This document shows, piece after piece, positions 1 to 6,528 of a DNA stretch of 33,218 bases (within the stretch, counting starts at the first letter, position 1; every line of letters starts with the position of its first letter). A program made the translations under genes and the position numbers. The stretch is from Eubacteriales bacterium (GTDB lineage Bacteria > Bacillota > Clostridia > Lachnospirales > Lachnospiraceae), in NCBI GenBank assembly GCA_030536755.1, contig JAUNPJ010000025.1:10378-43595 (forward strand), written 5' to 3'. The notes beneath the pieces are model-generated. The model ran no database searches. It had not been told where the DNA came from and saw only the letters and a list, made by a program, of their open reading frames with translations.

Positions 1-11
1 AGCAATTAAAC

Positions 12-221
12 ATGGGTCAGGTTGAGTTATATTGGGAACTTTTTGTATTCATACATTATTGTAAAGAATGTAAAAAAAAAAGAAAAAACTTAAAAAACAG
101 AAAAAAAACAACGATTCGACAGTTTTTCTGTGAGCATACGTTAAAAAAACAGTATGACCATAAAAAAGACAAGTATGTTTTTCTGTGCGTGAAATGTAAT
201 CGACAATTTGAAAAGTCATAG
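12..221 (+). CDS. Small cysteine-rich (zinc-ribbon-like) phage protein, possibly partial at 5' end
   Basis: A 69-residue, lysine-rich reading frame carrying CxxC (C17, C20), CxH (C40, H42) and a second CxxC (C59, C62). This spacing is common in small phage proteins with a structural zinc site. No ribosome binding site is visible in the 11 bases before the ATG, and the frame is open to the left edge, so the true start may lie outside the window. It sits directly upstream of the sigma-like regulator on the same strand. Function is unknown; the zinc-site reading is an inference from cysteine spacing only. Confidence 0.5.
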   Translation: MGQVELYWELFVFIHYCKECKKKRKNLKNRKKTTIRQFFCEHTLKKQYDHKKDKYVFLCVKCNRQFEKS

Positions 222-276
222 GCGGACGCCGGACTAAAAAAAACTATAAATGCATAAAACGGAAGGCGGAAATACT

Positions 277-645
277 ATGACGGAATCCGATAGAAAAAAA
301 ACGGAATATCTTAGAAGCTTCGAAAAGACAGAAAAAACGATAAAAGACCTGGAAAAGCGGATTCGGCAGATTCGTGATAGCTGCGTGAATTCAAGCGAAT
401 ATATGAATATGGCGCGTGAGGCAGAGGAGGAATTAGAGAAAGAAAGAATAAAAAAACTAATAATTATAAAAAAAATTATTGATGCAATAGAAAGAATTGA
501 CAAAAAAAACGAGCAGGAGGTTATAAGAAAAAAATATCTCGACATAAAAAGCAATCGCGAGATTGCAAAAGAAATGTGCTATTCTGAAAGTCAAATTAAG
601 CGCATACATAGAATGGCAATCCGGAACTTCAAAATAAATGAATAA
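277..645 (+). CDS. Sigma-70 region-4-like / ArpU-type phage late transcription regulator
   Basis: A 122-residue basic protein. Its N-terminal two thirds is a charged, probably coiled-coil helix (residues about 10-80). The C-terminus (about 84-117) reads like sigma region 4: helix, turn, then a recognition helix (SNREIAKEM then SESQIKRI). Small proteins of this design (DUF1492, ArpU, RinA-like) usually lie just upstream of terminase genes and activate late transcription. The start at 277 is chosen over the ATG at 250 because GGAAGGCGGA (261-270) stands six bases before it. The role as activator of the terminase-to-lysis genes is inferred from family and position; the family call itself is fairly safe. 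Confidence 0.65.
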   Translation: MTESDRKKTEYLRSFEKTEKTIKDLEKRIRQIRDSCVNSSEYMNMAREAEEELEKERIKKLIIIKKIIDAIERIDKKNEQEVIRKKYLDIKSNREIAKEMCYSESQIKRIHRMAIRNFKINE

Positions 646-686
646 AAAGTCATCCAGATATGCCGGAGAAACAGCATATCTGGATG
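644..686 (-). terminator. Rho-independent terminator of the minus-strand small-gene cluster
   Basis: A perfect 13-bp inverted repeat (651-663 with 674-686) with a 10-base loop. Read on the minus strand the stem is followed by ACTTTTT (650-644), a U-tract. On the plus strand no T-run follows. It should end transcripts coming leftward from the genes at 907-2090, and it sits right after the stop of the converging sigma-like gene. Confidence 0.7.
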
Positions 687-906
687 TGGGAAGGGATAAC
701 GATATTTTGCATACTTCAAGCAGTCACCCGTCCGCGCCCCGTCCCGCGGCTGATAGGGTGATAGCTTGAATATATGCGGGGTGCTATCGCGCAACCGTTA
801 AGCGCCGGATCACGTCACCGGGGCGGTGCTGGGTTTGCCGGTTACCGGCTTGCATGGGTCTATAGACGGGTACAGAACCGCCGCCGGTCTGGTAAAATAA
901 ACTATT
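687..906. other. GC-rich intergenic segment, no convincing gene
   Basis: About 220 bases, clearly richer in G+C than the AT-rich genes on both sides. It contains short inverted repeats, for example GATAGC near 761 with GCTATC near 783. The only open frames are short or lack a ribosome binding site. It lies between the stop of the last minus-strand small gene and the minus-strand terminator, so it is probably transcribed as a 3' untranslated region or structured RNA. No known RNA family is recognised. Confidence 0.4.
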
Positions 907-1047
907 TTATTCTGTTTCAATTTTGGAATCTTCATATCCGGCTTTTATAACCATTGCCAAAATCATGTAGGCGCTATCTTCACTGTAAATTTTGTCAATA
1001 ATCTTATAAATATCGTTATCCCTGTAAACAATCTTATATTCTTTCAT
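907..1047 (-). CDS. Small hypothetical protein (46 aa)
   Basis: The minus-strand frame encodes a 46-residue protein beginning MKEYKIVYRDND and ending in SKIETE. The start is supported by AGGATGGAGAAC immediately before the ATG. The sequence alternates lysine/isoleucine/tyrosine and is mildly acidic at the end, with no membrane segment or cysteine motif. It is the last gene of a run of four short minus-strand genes with similar spacing and good ribosome binding sites, which argues it is real despite its size. Function unknown; accessory phage genes of this kind often act on host processes, but nothing here shows that. Confidence 0.6.
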   Translation of the reverse strand: MKEYKIVYRDNDIYKIIDKIYSEDSAYMILAMVIKAGYEDSKIETE

Positions 1048-1065
1048 GTTCTCCATCCTTTCTGC

Positions 1066-1128
1066 CTGCCATCATCAGCGTACCGGCGGCACCCGGCGCG
1101 GACGCTCCACGGTGGGAGCGTTTCGGCT
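1066..1128 (-). repeat. Intergenic module copy A (shared boxes plus hairpin)
   Basis: Contains the exact 11-mer CTGCCATCATC (1066-1076, plus strand) and exact 10-mer CGTTTCGGCT (1119-1128). A hairpin (CGCTCC 1103-1108 with GGAGCG 1115-1120) abuts the second box. The same two boxes, with a different hairpin between, occur in the next spacer at 1441-1501. It lies between the stop of the 94-aa gene and the ribosome binding site of the 46-aa gene. Confidence 0.55.
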
Positions 1129-1412
1129 TATTTTGAGTAATAATATTTATATACTTCTAATCTTTCAGAGTATCTTATATCAAGCACTTTTTCAAATGCT
1201 TCTTTTACGATAGGGAGAATTTTGGCCCCGGCTTTGATTGATTTTGCAATAGCCATCATTTCATCATTTGTTTTGTCATAGATGTAGGACACAACATTGT
1301 AAAAGGGGTCGTTATTCTGTTCCTTATATACGCATCCAGTCCATACGTTTTCTTGACTTCCTTTGCATTCGTTTCCAAGTTTCTTACAGTTGATACACAT
1401 ATTATTTAACAT
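1128..1412 (-). CDS. Small cysteine-motif protein of phage accessory region (94 aa)
   Basis: The N-terminus carries CxxC, then a cysteine about six residues on and another about eleven further (C5, C8, C14, C25), a pattern like a small zinc-binding knuckle often seen at the start of Lachnospiraceae phage proteins. The rest is a lysine-rich helical region with YNVVSYIYDKTNDEMM. The ATG at 1412 is chosen over longer alternatives because GGAAGG stands 8-14 bases upstream on the minus strand. It is the third gene of the minus-strand cluster. Function unknown; metal binding is inferred from the cysteines. Confidence 0.65.
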   Translation of the reverse strand: MLNNMCINCKKLGNECKGSQENVWTGCVYKEQNNDPFYNVVSYIYDKTNDEMMAIAKSIKAGAKILPIVKEAFEKVLDIRYSERLEVYKYYYSK

Positions 1413-1440
1413 ATTTATTACCTTCCTTTCTATGTATGCC

Positions 1441-1501
1441 CTGCCATCATCGGAGCAGGTGGGGCGGTTCCTGCTGACGGTCATTTCTGACCGTTTCGGC
1501 T
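1441..1501 (-). repeat. Intergenic module copy B (shared boxes plus hairpin)
   Basis: Second copy of the module: CTGCCATCATC (1441-1451) and CGTTTCGGCT (1492-1501) at almost the same separation as in copy A. The hairpin ACGGTCA-TTTC-TGACCGT (1477-1494) is perfect over 7 bp and unrelated in sequence to the hairpin of copy A. It begins two to three bases after the stop codon of the 110-aa gene on the minus strand. Confidence 0.55.
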
Positions 1502-1503
1502 GT

Positions 1504-1836
1504 TTAATTTGTCCATGCGTTCAACATGGTTCTAAATTTATTTTGCTCGTCAACTGTGAAATACTTTTCATCAAGATGATAAATCCAGTAATCGTTGTAT
1601 TTTTCTTTCAGGTCGTTTAAGAAGTTGTAAAACTCCTCAAACCGCTCTAAATCGTCAATGTGGACGATATACCGCTTTATATCTTTGTTCGGAAGATGTG
1701 GAATAAATGAATCTTCTGCAGTTACCGGAGACGCGAATAGGCCTGCAACCTGTATTTTGTCTCTTTTGTCATCCTGCGTATCTCTTCTGATAAAACTGAC
1801 TACTGCCCATTTCATAAATCTTGTATAATCCTTCAT
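1504..1836 (-). CDS. Hypothetical phage protein (110 aa)
   Basis: A 110-residue soluble protein starting MKDYTRFMKWAV, rich in aromatic and charged residues (IHHIDDLERF-like centre, then EKYNDYWIYHLDEKYF). No membrane segment, signal peptide or known motif is seen. The start at 1836 is selected because AGGAGG lies about eight bases upstream on the minus strand; the longer frame from 1857 lacks one. It is the second gene of the minus-strand cluster. Function not recognised. Confidence 0.65.
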   Translation of the reverse strand: MKDYTRFMKWAVVSFIRRDTQDDKRDKIQVAGLFASPVTAEDSFIPHLPNKDIKRYIVHIDDLERFEEFYNFLNDLKEKYNDYWIYHLDEKYFTVDEQNKFRTMLNAWTN

Positions 1837-1922
1837 TACAAAAAACCTCCTTTGCATGTGGTTGTTAATTTTGGAAAACCGGCGGTTGCGTTGGGGCTAC
1901 GGCTGTACCGCCGCCGGTGATG

Positions 1923-2090
1923 TTACTGCTCTATATAGTAAGTGATAAAGCAGAATCGGGAACTGTTTGGGTTGTTGCGCTTGATTGTGTATCCTACCCC
2001 AAACTTCCCTTTGTAGCCTTCTCGGATTTCCTGGCCTTTCCTAACATAGCCTCTTGTTAGCGCGCTGTGATGCTCTTCGTATCTCTTCAT
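1923..2090 (-). CDS. Small basic hypothetical protein (55 aa)
   Basis: A 55-residue minus-strand frame, MKRYEEHHSA to ITYYIEQ, with a good ribosome binding site (AAAGGAGA, about 2096-2104). It is basic, with a glycine-rich centre (REGYKGKFGVGYTIKR) that could form a small beta sheet. It is the first gene after the minus-strand promoter at 2132-2160, so it heads the cluster and should fall under the operator repeats. No family recognised. Confidence 0.6.
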   Translation of the reverse strand: MKRYEEHHSALTRGYVRKGQEIREGYKGKFGVGYTIKRNNPNSSRFCFITYYIEQ

Positions 2091-2131
2091 GGTATTTTCT
2101 CCTTTCGGTGTGTGTTGTTTGTTATGACTTA

Positions 2132-2160
2132 ATTATAATGCACTTATACAGCAAAATCAA
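2132..2160 (-). promoter_or_regulatory. Sigma-A promoter of the minus-strand cluster, overlapped by operator
   Basis: On the minus strand TTGATT (2160-2155), a 17-base spacer, and TATAAT (2137-2132). The operator-like repeat at 2135-2147 covers part of the -10 and spacer. It reads toward the gene at 2090-1923. Confidence 0.65.
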
Positions 2161-2232
2161 TATGGAATAATCAACAAATAATGCACTTATATATCGGAGA
2201 AATTTGGCGATTATATATAATGCACTTATTCG

Positions 2233-2261
2233 TTGACATTATAATGCACATAGTATATAAT
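2233..2261 (+). promoter_or_regulatory. Consensus sigma-A promoter of the ribbon-helix-helix gene
   Basis: TTGACA (2233-2238), exactly 17 bases, TATAAT (2256-2261): a perfect consensus. A near copy of the operator repeat (2241-2253) fills most of the spacer, and another exact copy ends just upstream (2229). This is the layout expected for autorepression. Confidence 0.85.
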
Positions 2262-2296
2262 TATGTAAAGCACATAAATAATAGGATGGTGAAAGT

Positions 2297-2497
2297 ATGG
2301 AGAAAAAAGGGTTAAAAACAACAGAAGCGCAAAGAAAGGCCGTGAGAGAATACGAAAAGAAGAACGATAGAATAAATGTAATATTTCCGGCCGGGACTAG
2401 AGATAAAATGGAAAGATTGGGAATTGACAAACCGGGAACATTTATAAAAGAAATAGTTGCTGCTGAACTTGAAAGAATGGAAAAATATAAAAAGTAA
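2297..2497 (+). CDS. Ribbon-helix-helix (Arc/CopG-like) transcription regulator
   Basis: A 66-residue basic protein. After a lysine-rich arm (1-22) comes a short beta strand (RINVIFPAG, about 25-33). Then two helices follow (TRDKMERLGI and PGTFIKEIVAAELERM), the standard ribbon-helix-helix dimerisation and DNA-binding fold. GGATGG (2283-2288) serves as ribosome binding site. The gene is flanked on both sides by the 13-bp repeats, one overlapping its own stop codon, and is driven by a perfect promoter holding one copy. This strongly suggests it represses itself, the downstream 53-aa gene and the divergent minus-strand cluster. The fold call is confident; the regulatory target is inferred. Confidence 0.8.
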   Translation: MEKKGLKTTEAQRKAVREYEKKNDRINVIFPAGTRDKMERLGIDKPGTFIKEIVAAELERMEKYKK

Positions 2498-2511
2498 TGC
2501 ACTTATAACGG

Positions 2512-2540
2512 TTGACATTATAATGCACTTATGATATAAT
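2512..2540 (+). promoter_or_regulatory. Second consensus sigma-A promoter with operator in spacer
   Basis: TTGACA (2512-2517), 17 bases, TATAAT (2535-2540), again a perfect consensus. An exact operator copy (2520-2532) sits inside the spacer. It drives the 53-aa gene at 2571 separately from the upstream regulator. Confidence 0.85.
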
Positions 2541-2570
2541 GTAATCACAAAAATTGAAAGGGGAATGAAC

Positions 2571-2732
2571 ATGGAAATAAAATTCGAAATGTCCGCGTCC
2601 GGCGATCTTATCGCCGTTGTATCTGAATACGGAAAAGAGGAGGAGCATTACAATTTAGGCAAGTCCTCAAAAACCGTATTTGAGTTTTTGAATTGTCCCA
2701 AATATCAGGACGCACTGATCTATACAGAGTGA
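2571..2732 (+). CDS. Small acidic hypothetical protein (53 aa)
   Basis: A 53-residue acidic protein, MEIKFEMSASGD to LIYTE, with GAAAGGGG (2556-2563) as ribosome binding site. It has its own perfect promoter with an operator copy and its own terminator downstream, so it is a single-gene transcription unit. The sequence suggests a small alpha/beta protein (KFEMSASGDLIAVVSEYG strand-turn-strand, then a helix). Such an investment in control of a tiny gene hints at a regulatory or host-interaction role, but no family is recognised. Confidence 0.65.
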   Translation: MEIKFEMSASGDLIAVVSEYGKEEEHYNLGKSSKTVFEFLNCPKYQDALIYTE

Positions 2733-2758
2733 TGTAGATCGGACAAGAAGGTTTTAGG

Positions 2759-2784
2759 GGCTGGCGGTTGCTGGCCTTTTTTTT
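2759..2784 (+). terminator. Intrinsic terminator after the 53-aa gene
   Basis: GGCTGGC-GGTT-GCTGGCC, a 7-bp stem with two G-U pairs and a four-base loop, followed by eight Ts (2777-2784). Confidence 0.8.
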
Positions 2785-2871
2785 CTAGGCAAATGTATTT
2801 TCTCTGCATGGCAAATGAAATATACCAGACAGGCAAACCATATTAGAATAGTAATGGAAGGTGGTGATAAT

Positions 2872-3091
2872 ATGGCATATAGCGAAGCGAAAAAAAATAT
2901 CTAATAAGAAATCGGACAGAAAATACCAGCAGATACTGTTAAAACCGTACAGGGAAGAAGCCGAAGAAATAAGAAATGCGGCGATAGCGTCTGATCAGAG
3001 CCTGCAGGGTTATATTTTGCAGGCCATCCGGGAGCGGATGGCAAGAGAAACGCTTAAAAAATCTGTGTCAGAATCTGACACAAAAGCATAG
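2872..3091 (+). pseudogene. Ribbon-helix-helix-type small protein, apparent frameshift at an A8 tract
   Basis: The ATG at 2872, with GGAAGGTGG before it, begins MAYSEAKK, a familiar start for small Clostridial ribbon-helix-helix proteins, but reaches a stop after ten codons. The rest of the domain continues in the +1 frame (SNKKSDRKYQQILLKPY..., then EAEEIRNAAIASDQSLQGYILQAIRERM). Removing one A from the eight-A run at 2890-2897 joins both halves into a normal protein of about 72 residues. It may be a true frameshift mutation, a sequencing error, or a gene expressed by polymerase or ribosome slippage on A8. A GTG-initiated start at 2861 or 2864 is possible but poorly placed relative to the ribosome binding site. 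Confidence 0.55.
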
Positions 3092-3118
3092 CAGTAAGAA
3101 CTATATCATAATGCATCG

Positions 3119-3161
3119 AGAGGCCCCAGGGGTGCGCCAGCGCGTATTCTCTGGGGCCTCT
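3119..3161 (+). terminator. Strong 11-bp-stem hairpin, possible terminator
   Basis: AGAGGCCCCAG (3119-3129) pairs perfectly with CTGGGGCCTCT (3151-3161) around a 21-base loop. Only three Ts follow, so termination may be inefficient. Being in the pre-terminase spacer, it could also belong to a packaging-site structure. Confidence 0.5.
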
Positions 3162-3444
3162 TTGCGCTTATTGTATGGTTGGCTTATCGTCTTAACTCAA
3201 AGAAAAGATGACCCACAATGACCCCTTGACATGTGGTAACATTACAGCATAGGCAGATGCGAGGAAGGAGACGGGCAGGGGCCAGGCAATGGGCGAAGAA
3301 TCACCCGAATCCGCATAAATACTAGGTTCTTTCCAGCAAGTGCGTGCCGGACGGGTCCAGGGCGGCGGCTTTTTCCCCTAAAAAAAGATTTTTTTTCATG
3401 GCACTTCCTTCCTCTTTTCGATACAGAGAGGTGATAAATAAACC
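3162..3444. other. Pre-terminase spacer; candidate cos/packaging region
   Basis: No convincing gene is seen; the best short frame (ATG at about 3257) is 22 codons of arginine-rich peptide. The segment contains GC-rich stretches around 3267-3300 and 3345-3375 next to poly-purine and poly-T runs. In lambda-type phages, whose terminase this window resembles, the cos site lies immediately upstream of the small-subunit gene. That placement is the only support; no cleavage site can be identified by eye. Confidence 0.3.
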
Positions 3445-3960
3445 GTGGTAGTAAACCAAAAACAATTATCCAGAATTCTTGGCATAACAGACCGAAGGGT
3501 TAGGCAATTAAAGGAATCCGGAGTATTTGAGAATTCTTCCGAGGGAAGAGGGTACGAGCTTGAAAAATGTGTTCCAGAGTACATTGACTATAAAGTAAAA
3601 GCGGAAACGGGACGGAGTACAAATGCTGACATAGAGGAAGCACGGTTAAAACATGAAGATGTAAAACGCAAGATAAGTGAATTGAAGCTGCGCCGGATGC
3701 GGAGGGAGCTTCATGAGGCGGCAGATGTAGAAATTTTTCTAAGTCAGATGTTATCGGATTTTAGAAATACGTTGCTGTCAATTCCACAAAGAGTTTCGCT
3801 GGAACTGGTTGGCGAAAACGACCCACTTGAAATATCAAAGGTTTTGGAGAGAGAAATGCTTTTGACTCTGGATACATTATCGGAATACGACCCGCAGCGC
3901 ATTGATGAAGGTGATGTTACAGATGATTATGACGACGAGGATGGAGAAGACGATGAATAA
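3445..3960 (+). CDS. Terminase small subunit (Nu1-like, winged HTH)
   Basis: A 171-residue protein. The N-terminus (about residues 5-27, KQLSRILGITDRRVRQL) is a helix-turn-helix like that of lambda gpNu1, which recognises the packaging site. A long charged helix (about 60-95) and an extremely acidic tail (DDYDDEDGEDDE) follow; the tail may contact the large subunit. It starts with GTG after GAGAGGTGAT. Its stop shares one base with the start of the large subunit, so the two are translationally coupled. With that subunit it forms the DNA-packaging motor. Family assignment rests on the HTH and the position. Confidence 0.8.
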   Translation: MVVNQKQLSRILGITDRRVRQLKESGVFENSSEGRGYELEKCVPEYIDYKVKAETGRSTNADIEEARLKHEDVKRKISELKLRRMRRELHEAADVEIFLSQMLSDFRNTLLSIPQRVSLELVGENDPLEISKVLEREMLLTLDTLSEYDPQRIDEGDVTDDYDDEDGEDDE

Positions 3961-5786
3961 TGAGCGAAAGAACACGAAGCCGGGATAGAACAGCAAATCT
4001 CTTCCGGAAGACAATCAGCCAGTCGTTAAAGCGTCCAGAAAAATTAAGTGTTACGGAATGGGCGCAGAAGTATCGTATACTGGATGACTCTAGTGCGATT
4101 AAGGGAAAATTCAACATCAATATCACTCCGTATATGAAAGAAATTATGGATGATTTCTGCGACCCCTATATTCAGGAAATTAATCTGGTAAAAGGTTCAC
4201 AGTTGGGTGGAACGACGGCTATGGAAAATATGATTGGCTGGATAGTCGCTCAGAGTCCGGCACCGACAATGGTTGTATATCCAGATGATGATGCCGCGAA
4301 AGATACTTCAAATAATAATATCAGGCCGATGGTTGAGATGACGCCGTGCTTGAAAAACAGATTCTATCCAAGTCTTTCAAAAGAAACAGAACTTAAGTTT
4401 AGGGGATGTAAGATTTATTTCCGAAGTGCCCGAACGCCGATGAAAATTGCAAAAAAAGCAATCCGGTATCTGTTCTTCGATGAAATTGATAAGATGACGG
4501 GTGCGACCAAAAAAGAAGCGTCGCCTTATAGCCTTGCGAGGGAACGTACAAAGACGTTCAAGTTAAATAAGAAAATATATACCTGTTCAACCCCCACCAT
4601 AAAGACGAATTATGTATGGACTATACATGAAGCTGCGGATGAACAGAGGAAATTCTTTATTCCATGTCCACATTGCGGTGAAATGATAGAACTTGTTATG
4701 AAGCAAGTTATATGGGACAGGGACGAAGAAAAAAAACTAAGTAATGCGGAACGTGCGAAAACAGCCACATATGTCTGCCAGGAATGCGGATGTGAGATTA
4801 CGGACAAACAAAAAATCACTGCACTGCAAAAAGGTGAGTGGCGTGCGGTCAAGAAAAATGGAACAGGAAATCCGCGAAGCGTATCGTATCACATTAATTC
4901 TCTGTATAGTTTCTTCGTGAGCTGGGAAGATGCTGCAAGGGAATGGATGGACTCCTACAATGACCCGGAAAAATTCCAAAATTTCGTAAACTCGTGGCTG
5001 GGCGAACCGTGGGAGGATGAGAAGCTTAAAACATCAGAGGATACCGTCATGGAACGCCAGACAGAAGTCCCTGAGTTTGTTGTTCCGAAATGGGCGCATC
5101 TCCTTACCGGAGGGGTAGACGTACAAAAGAAATCTGTATACTGGGTTATCCGCGCATGGGGGTCGCACATGACCTCACAAAATATTGCACACGGGCAGTT
5201 GCTTTCGCTGAATGATGTTGAAACCGTTATGAACATGGAATACCGGAAAAGAAATGGAGATCAGTTCCTTGTGAAAATGGCACTTATTGATTCAGGAGAC
5301 CAAACAGACACCGTATACGATTTCTGTACAGAAAACAGTGACTGGGCAGTGCCTTGCAAGGGAACAGACGGTGGAGACAGTACTTATCGTATTTCAACCA
5401 TTAATAAAAACGGAAAGGCGTACAGCATTCAATTAGTTTTGGTTGATGGCGGAGCTTATAAAAACATGATTGCAGGAAGAATGCTTCGGAAAAACGGAGA
5501 AGGTTCCTGGATGGTTCATAGCGATTGCGATTTTGAATATGCAAAGCAAGTGACTGCGGAGCATCGAGTGTTAGAAAAATCAAATGGAAAGCCTAAATTG
5601 GTATGGAAGCCCAAACATCATCATGCTGATAATCATTATTTAGATGCGGAGGTATATGCGTTTGCTGCTGCGGATATCTGCGGAGTGCGAGCGCTATTGG
5701 AACAGGAAGAAGATGCAGTTACAGAGGTGAAAGCGGATGAAAGAGATGGAGAACAATGGATAGAGGCGCAGGCAGCGTGGATTTGA
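3960..5786 (+). CDS. terL: Terminase large subunit (lambda gpA family)
   Basis: A 608-residue ATPase and nuclease of usual gpA length. The ATPase domain shows a Walker-A-like loop KGSQLGGTTA (about 78-87) and Walker B LFFDEID (171-177). A zinc-ribbon insert has CPHCG (236-240) and CQECGC (273-278). The nuclease half carries acidic residues expected to bind metal: GGVDVQ (D387), LIDSGD (D444), and HHADNHYLDAEVYAFAAAD (D557, D562). It cuts concatemeric DNA and pumps it into the prohead through the portal encoded downstream. The ATG overlaps the small-subunit stop. The gpA type implies cohesive-end packaging. Confidence 0.95.
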   Translation: MSERTRSRDRTANLFRKTISQSLKRPEKLSVTEWAQKYRILDDSSAIKGKFNINITPYMKEIMDDFCDPYIQEINLVKGSQLGGTTAMENMIGWIVAQSPAPTMVVYPDDDAAKDTSNNNIRPMVEMTPCLKNRFYPSLSKETELKFRGCKIYFRSARTPMKIAKKAIRYLFFDEIDKMTGATKKEASPYSLARERTKTFKLNKKIYTCSTPTIKTNYVWTIHEAADEQRKFFIPCPHCGEMIELVMKQVIWDRDEEKKLSNAERAKTATYVCQECGCEITDKQKITALQKGEWRAVKKNGTGNPRSVSYHINSLYSFFVSWEDAAREWMDSYNDPEKFQNFVNSWLGEPWEDEKLKTSEDTVMERQTEVPEFVVPKWAHLLTGGVDVQKKSVYWVIRAWGSHMTSQNIAHGQLLSLNDVETVMNMEYRKRNGDQFLVKMALIDSGDQTDTVYDFCTENSDWAVPCKGTDGGDSTYRISTINKNGKAYSIQLVLVDGGAYKNMIAGRMLRKNGEGSWMVHSDCDFEYAKQVTAEHRVLEKSNGKPKLVWKPKHHHADNHYLDAEVYAFAAADICGVRALLEQEEDAVTEVKADERDGEQWIEAQAAWI

Positions 5787-5802
5787 TGAAAGGAAGTGAA
5801 AC

Positions 5803-6075
5803 ATGCAGATACAAAGAAAAGCAGTGAAAGCCGGAATTGCTGTTGAGTTTCGCTTCGAGTGTCCGGGTTCCATGTTCCGTGTAACCAATTATACGGATGC
5901 ATACATGGAAGTTTCGTTTGGAAAAAAAGACGAAACGTTTTTAATAAAACCCGAAGAGGCAAAGACTTTGATAAGCAGACTGGAGCCGAGAATGGAGGAT
6001 TTCACAAATGTAGTAGTAGTTACAGCGGAAATCGATGATGAGAGAGGAGCGGAGGTGCAGTGTCTGGATTATTAA
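5803..6075 (+). CDS. Hypothetical protein between terminase and portal (90 aa)
   Basis: A 90-residue protein predicted to be mainly beta (GIAVEFRFECPGSMFRVTNYTDAYMEVSFG). It has no membrane segment, starts at ATG with AGGAAG upstream, and is 16 bases downstream of the terminase gene. Its 3' end overlaps the next gene by 16 bases, so it is part of the packaging operon. In related phages this slot is held by small head or connector proteins of unknown role. No family recognised. Confidence 0.7.
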   Translation: MQIQRKAVKAGIAVEFRFECPGSMFRVTNYTDAYMEVSFGKKDETFLIKPEEAKTLISRLEPRMEDFTNVVVVTAEIDDERGAEVQCLDY

Positions 6076-6293
6076 AACGGCTGAGAGCGCTGCACTTTCT
6101 GGAAGGTGATTCCGGAGTCGTAAAGCCAAGAAAAAGAAATCTATATTCCGGAATAGAGATTGCCGCGTTTCTTGCCTGCGGTCAAGAACTTATTATTGTT
6201 GAACAGTATCGGGAAACACAGCTTCGGAGTACAAACAATGCTGTAGCCGGATTGGTTCAGGAGTCTGATGTGGAGGTGATACCGGGTGGATAG
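6060..6293 (+). CDS. Hypothetical small protein in packaging operon (77 aa)
   Basis: A 77-residue basic-then-acidic protein with GTG start, preceded by GGAGG inside the end of the previous gene. A hydrophobic stretch (GIEIAAFLACGQELIIVEQY, about 31-50) is too polar for a clear membrane helix. Both ends overlap neighbours, so it is co-translated with them. No family recognised. Confidence 0.65.
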   Translation: MSGLLKRLRALHFLEGDSGVVKPRKRNLYSGIEIAAFLACGQELIIVEQYRETQLRSTNNAVAGLVQESDVEVIPGG

Positions 6294-6519
6294 GATGGAA
6301 CATCAATGGACAACAAAGGAGATGCTTTCAGAAGTAGATAAGGCGTTAGTTTCTGTGCTGGTTGGGGGGCAATCTTATAAAATCGGATCAAGACAGCTTA
6401 CCAGAGCGGATGCGAGGTTTTTAAGGGAATTTAAAAATGATTTGACGGCCCAGATAGCCAGGGAAGAAAATAACGGGCTGCTTGATGATACATTTGTTGC
6501 ATATTTTGACGGCAGATAG
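6286..6519 (+). CDS. gpW/DUF6148-like head-tail connector protein
   Basis: A 77-residue protein with the signature GGQSYKIGSRQLTRADARF (about 28-46) followed by a charged helix, as in small connector proteins of the lambda gpW or DUF6148 type that lie directly before the portal. Such proteins complete the head so that DNA is retained and the tail can attach. The GTG at 6286 is taken because GGAGGTGAT (6270-6278) is well spaced; an ATG at 6295 is also possible. Assignment rests on the motif and gene order. Confidence 0.65.
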   Translation: MDRMEHQWTTKEMLSEVDKALVSVLVGGQSYKIGSRQLTRADARFLREFKNDLTAQIAREENNGLLDDTFVAYFDGR

Positions 6520-6528
6520 GAGCTATTA

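Larger units (their letters stand above)
2135..2532. repeat. Six-copy 13-bp operator-like repeat ATAATGCACTTAT
   Basis: Exact copies at 2135-2147, 2178-2190, 2217-2229 and 2520-2532. Near copies occur at 2241-2253 (ATAATGCACATAG) and 2494-2506 (GTAATGCACTTAT, overlapping the stop codon of the gene it flanks). The unit is an imperfect palindrome (ATAA...TTAT around TGCAC). Copies lie within or touch all three promoters of the region. The natural candidate ligand is the ribbon-helix-helix protein encoded between them; binding is an inference. Confidence 0.75.

Noticed and set aside
591-794. Minus-strand 67-codon frame over the terminator and GC-rich spacer
   Set aside because: It runs through the 651-686 terminator hairpin and into the sigma-like gene on the other strand, with no ribosome site; it looks like a chance frame.
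3226-3254. Promoter before the terminase starting from TTGACA at 3226
   Set aside because: No acceptable -10 lies 16-18 bases downstream (ATAGGC, TAGGCA). It also shares the 8-mer TGTGGTAA with the cas7-operon operator, but not the second half-site, so a shared regulator is not supported.
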